Below are positions 5,966 through 7,389 of a stretch of 7,389 nt of DNA, one piece after another. The DNA is taken from the NCBI GenBank assembly GCA_015490105.1, contig WFYK01000140.1:1-7389 (forward strand). The letters are read 5' to 3'. A program made the position numbers and the translations under genes. The notes beneath the pieces were generated by a model, which searched no databases, had not been told where the DNA came from, and saw only the letters and a list, made by a program, of their open reading frames with translations. The DNA is from Aquificaceae bacterium (GTDB lineage: Bacteria > Aquificota > Aquificia > Aquificales > Aquificaceae). The number at the start of each line of letters is the position of its first letter. Within the stretch, counting starts at the first letter, position 1.

Positions 5966-7282
5966 CTCTTTAACCGCCCTTCTTAAACCTTCCAGAGACA
6001 GATATTTCAGGCTATCAACACCGATAAACTCCGCGATTTCTTCCAGCGTCATTCTGTTAGCTATAAGCTCCTCCCTTGTGGGTGTGTCTATCCCGTAGTA
6101 GCAAGGACCTACGACGGGAGGTGAAGCTATCCTCATGTGTATTTCCTTTGCCCCCGCACGCCTTAGCATATTGACGATCCTCTTGGAAGTAGTCCCCCTC
6201 ACAAGAGAGTCATCTATTACCACTATTTTCTTACCCTTGAGCACGGATCTGTTCGGACTGAGTTTCATAAGGACTCTCAAATTTCTCAACTCTTGGGTTG
6301 GTTCTATAAAGCTCCTCCCCACGTAGTGATTCCTGATGAGACCCATCTCAAAGGGTATACCCCTTTCCTGAGCGTATCCGAGTGCGGGAACAACTCCTGA
6401 GTCTGGAACGGGTATTACCACATCCGCTTGCACATCGTCTTCCTTAGCAAGTTCTATTCCAAATTTCTTCCTCACCGTATAGACCCAATCGCCGAATATG
6501 TAACTGTCAGGCCTCGCAAAGTAGACGAGCTCAAAGATACACTTAGCGTGTCTTTCAGATTGAAAAGGAAAGTAGCTCCTTATTCCGGACTCATCCACCA
6601 CTATCACCTCTCCAGGACGCACCTCCCTCCAAAATTGAGCTTCCACTATATCGAAAGCACAACTCTCTGAGGCAAAGAGTATGGCATCTCTTTTCCTACC
6701 CATACACAGAGGCCTGAAACCTAAAGGATCTCTTCCCGCGATAAGTTTATCTCCTACAATCATGAGAAAGCTAAAGGCACCTTTAAGCCTGTTTAAAACG
6801 TAAAAAATCTTTGGCAGTATTTCCTTATCCTTCGGATGGAGATTTAAACCTTCAGGTAGGAAAACCTTTTCTTCTTCAAGTAAAGCCAAAAAGAGTTCAG
6901 TATCGGAACTGTAGTGAAAGTTTATTCCCTTTTTAGAAAGCTCTTCCCTCAGAGGTAGAAAGTTAACTATGTTTCCGTTGTGGACCACAGCGGTCGGACC
7001 TAAAGGCGTTTCCCGTTCTAAAGGTTGTGCATTTACGTGTCCGGAGTCACCGGAAGTTGAGTATCTCACATGAGCTATAGCACTAAAGCCTTTTAAACTT
7101 TCCAGATCCTCGCGGGAAATAGCTTCGAGGACCCTTCCGCCCTTTTTAACAGTTCTCAGATCTTTCCCGTCCCAAGAGCTTATACCTACACTCTCTTGTC
7201 CTCTATGTTGTAGAGAGTATATTTGCAGGTAAACAAGCTGAGGGGCAAGATCAGTTCCGAAAACACCAGCTATTCCACACAT
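5882..7282 (-). CDS. purF: Amidophosphoribosyltransferase (glutamine PRPP amidotransferase)
   Basis: 466 residues, full length. It makes 5-phosphoribosylamine from PRPP and glutamine, the first committed step of purine synthesis in the cytoplasm. The N-terminal Ntn glutaminase domain starts MCGIAGVFG, with Cys2 as nucleophile after Met removal; other signatures are LQHRGQESVGI (24-34), HVRYSTSG (71-78), HNGNIVN (101-107) and SSDTEL (125-130). The phosphoribosyltransferase domain carries the PRPP loop VVIDDSLVRGTTS (354-366). Four Cys match the [4Fe-4S] ligands of the Bacillus-type enzyme: C248 (KCIFELVYFARPDS), C394 (GPCYYGIDT), and C444/C447 (CDACF). Unlike the Bacillus enzyme there is no N-terminal propeptide before the catalytic Cys. 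The start is fixed by MCG and preceded by AGGAG with an unusually short two-base gap. It stands alone, without other pur genes nearby, and its 3' end overlaps the convergent membrane-protein gene. Confidence 0.97.
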   Translation of the reverse strand: MCGIAGVFGTDLAPQLVYLQIYSLQHRGQESVGISSWDGKDLRTVKKGGRVLEAISREDLESLKGFSAIAHVRYSTSGDSGHVNAQPLERETPLGPTAVVHNGNIVNFLPLREELSKKGINFHYSSDTELFLALLEEEKVFLPEGLNLHPKDKEILPKIFYVLNRLKGAFSFLMIVGDKLIAGRDPLGFRPLCMGRKRDAILFASESCAFDIVEAQFWREVRPGEVIVVDESGIRSYFPFQSERHAKCIFELVYFARPDSYIFGDWVYTVRKKFGIELAKEDDVQADVVIPVPDSGVVPALGYAQERGIPFEMGLIRNHYVGRSFIEPTQELRNLRVLMKLSPNRSVLKGKKIVVIDDSLVRGTTSKRIVNMLRRAGAKEIHMRIASPPVVGPCYYGIDTPTREELIANRMTLEEIAEFIGVDSLKYLSLEGLRRAVKESGNFCDACFSNNYPIPVDTGALKRNRP

Positions 7283-7295
7283 GACTCCTAAGGGT

Positions 7296-7301
7296 TATAA
7301 T
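7296..7301 (+). promoter_or_regulatory. Putative -10 element for tRNA-Cys
   Basis: TATAAT ends 11 bases before the tRNA-Cys 5' end. A weak -35 match, TTCCAC at 7273-7278, lies 17 bases upstream, inside the purF start region. The core TTATAA is a palindrome, giving TATAAC on the opposite strand facing purF; TATTTT (7305-7310, minus strand) is an alternative purF -10. Sequence match only. Confidence 0.45.
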
Positions 7302-7312
7302 CATAAAATACA

Positions 7313-7389
7313 GGCGACGTGGCCGAGCGGACTAAGGCGGGGGACTGCAAATCCCCTTATCGGCGGTTCGAATCCGCCCGTCGCCTCCA
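7313..7389 (+). tRNA. trnC: tRNA-Cys (anticodon GCA)
   Basis: Complete 77-base gene ending at the window edge. Acceptor GGCGACG pairs with CGTCGCC, the D-arm has a three-pair stem GCC/GGC, and the anticodon arm is GGGGA-CTGCAAA-TCCCC with GCA at 34-36. The variable loop is TTATC and the T-arm GGCGG-TTCGAAT-CCGCC. The discriminator is U, the expected cysteine identity base, and CCA is encoded (7387-7389), unlike the tRNA-Thr gene in this window. It diverges from purF with a 30-base gap. Confidence 0.98.

Overview
The window is a gene-dense stretch of bacterial chromosome carrying seven protein genes (the first cut by the window edge) and two tRNA genes. There is no mobile element, CRISPR array or gene-free stretch longer than about 35 bases. 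The proteins are rich in Lys and Glu, arginine is written mostly as AGA/AGG, isoleucine is often ATA, and neighbouring genes overlap repeatedly. Together these suggest a compact thermophile genome, most likely of the Aquificales (Aquifex/Hydrogenobacter type). The phylum is an inference; no rRNA or other strong taxonomic marker is present.

Layout, left to right. (1) The 3' half of mutS2 runs on the + strand. (2) Converging on it is a minus-strand block read as tRNA-Thr(UGU), then obg (ribosome-assembly GTPase), then an MlaE-type lipid-transport permease. The permease start lies inside the obg end behind a strong ribosome binding site. (3) Diverging from tRNA-Thr is a + strand block of three genes with overlapping ends: a PP-loop ATPase of the DUF71/COG2102 (Dph6-like) family, a membrane GT39/PMT-type glycosyltransferase, and a membrane-anchored protein I read as a degenerate PHP-domain protein. 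(4) purF, the first enzyme of purine synthesis, runs on the minus strand; its 3' end overlaps the last gene of block 3 by 84 bases, tail to tail. (5) tRNA-Cys(GCA) runs on the + strand and ends exactly at the window edge.

mutS2, obg, both tRNAs and purF are housekeeping genes. obg and mutS2 both act at the ribosome in recent models, but they lie on opposite strands and are probably not co-regulated. The three-gene block is the least understood part: overlapping reading frames imply co-expression, yet no shared pathway is obvious. The main points of interest are a MutS2 Smr domain lacking the residues tied to nuclease activity, the degenerate PHP-like membrane protein behind a glycosyltransferase, tail-to-tail coding overlaps, and a symmetric -10-like palindrome at both divergent gene junctions. 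I see no clear evidence of a wholly new multi-gene system.
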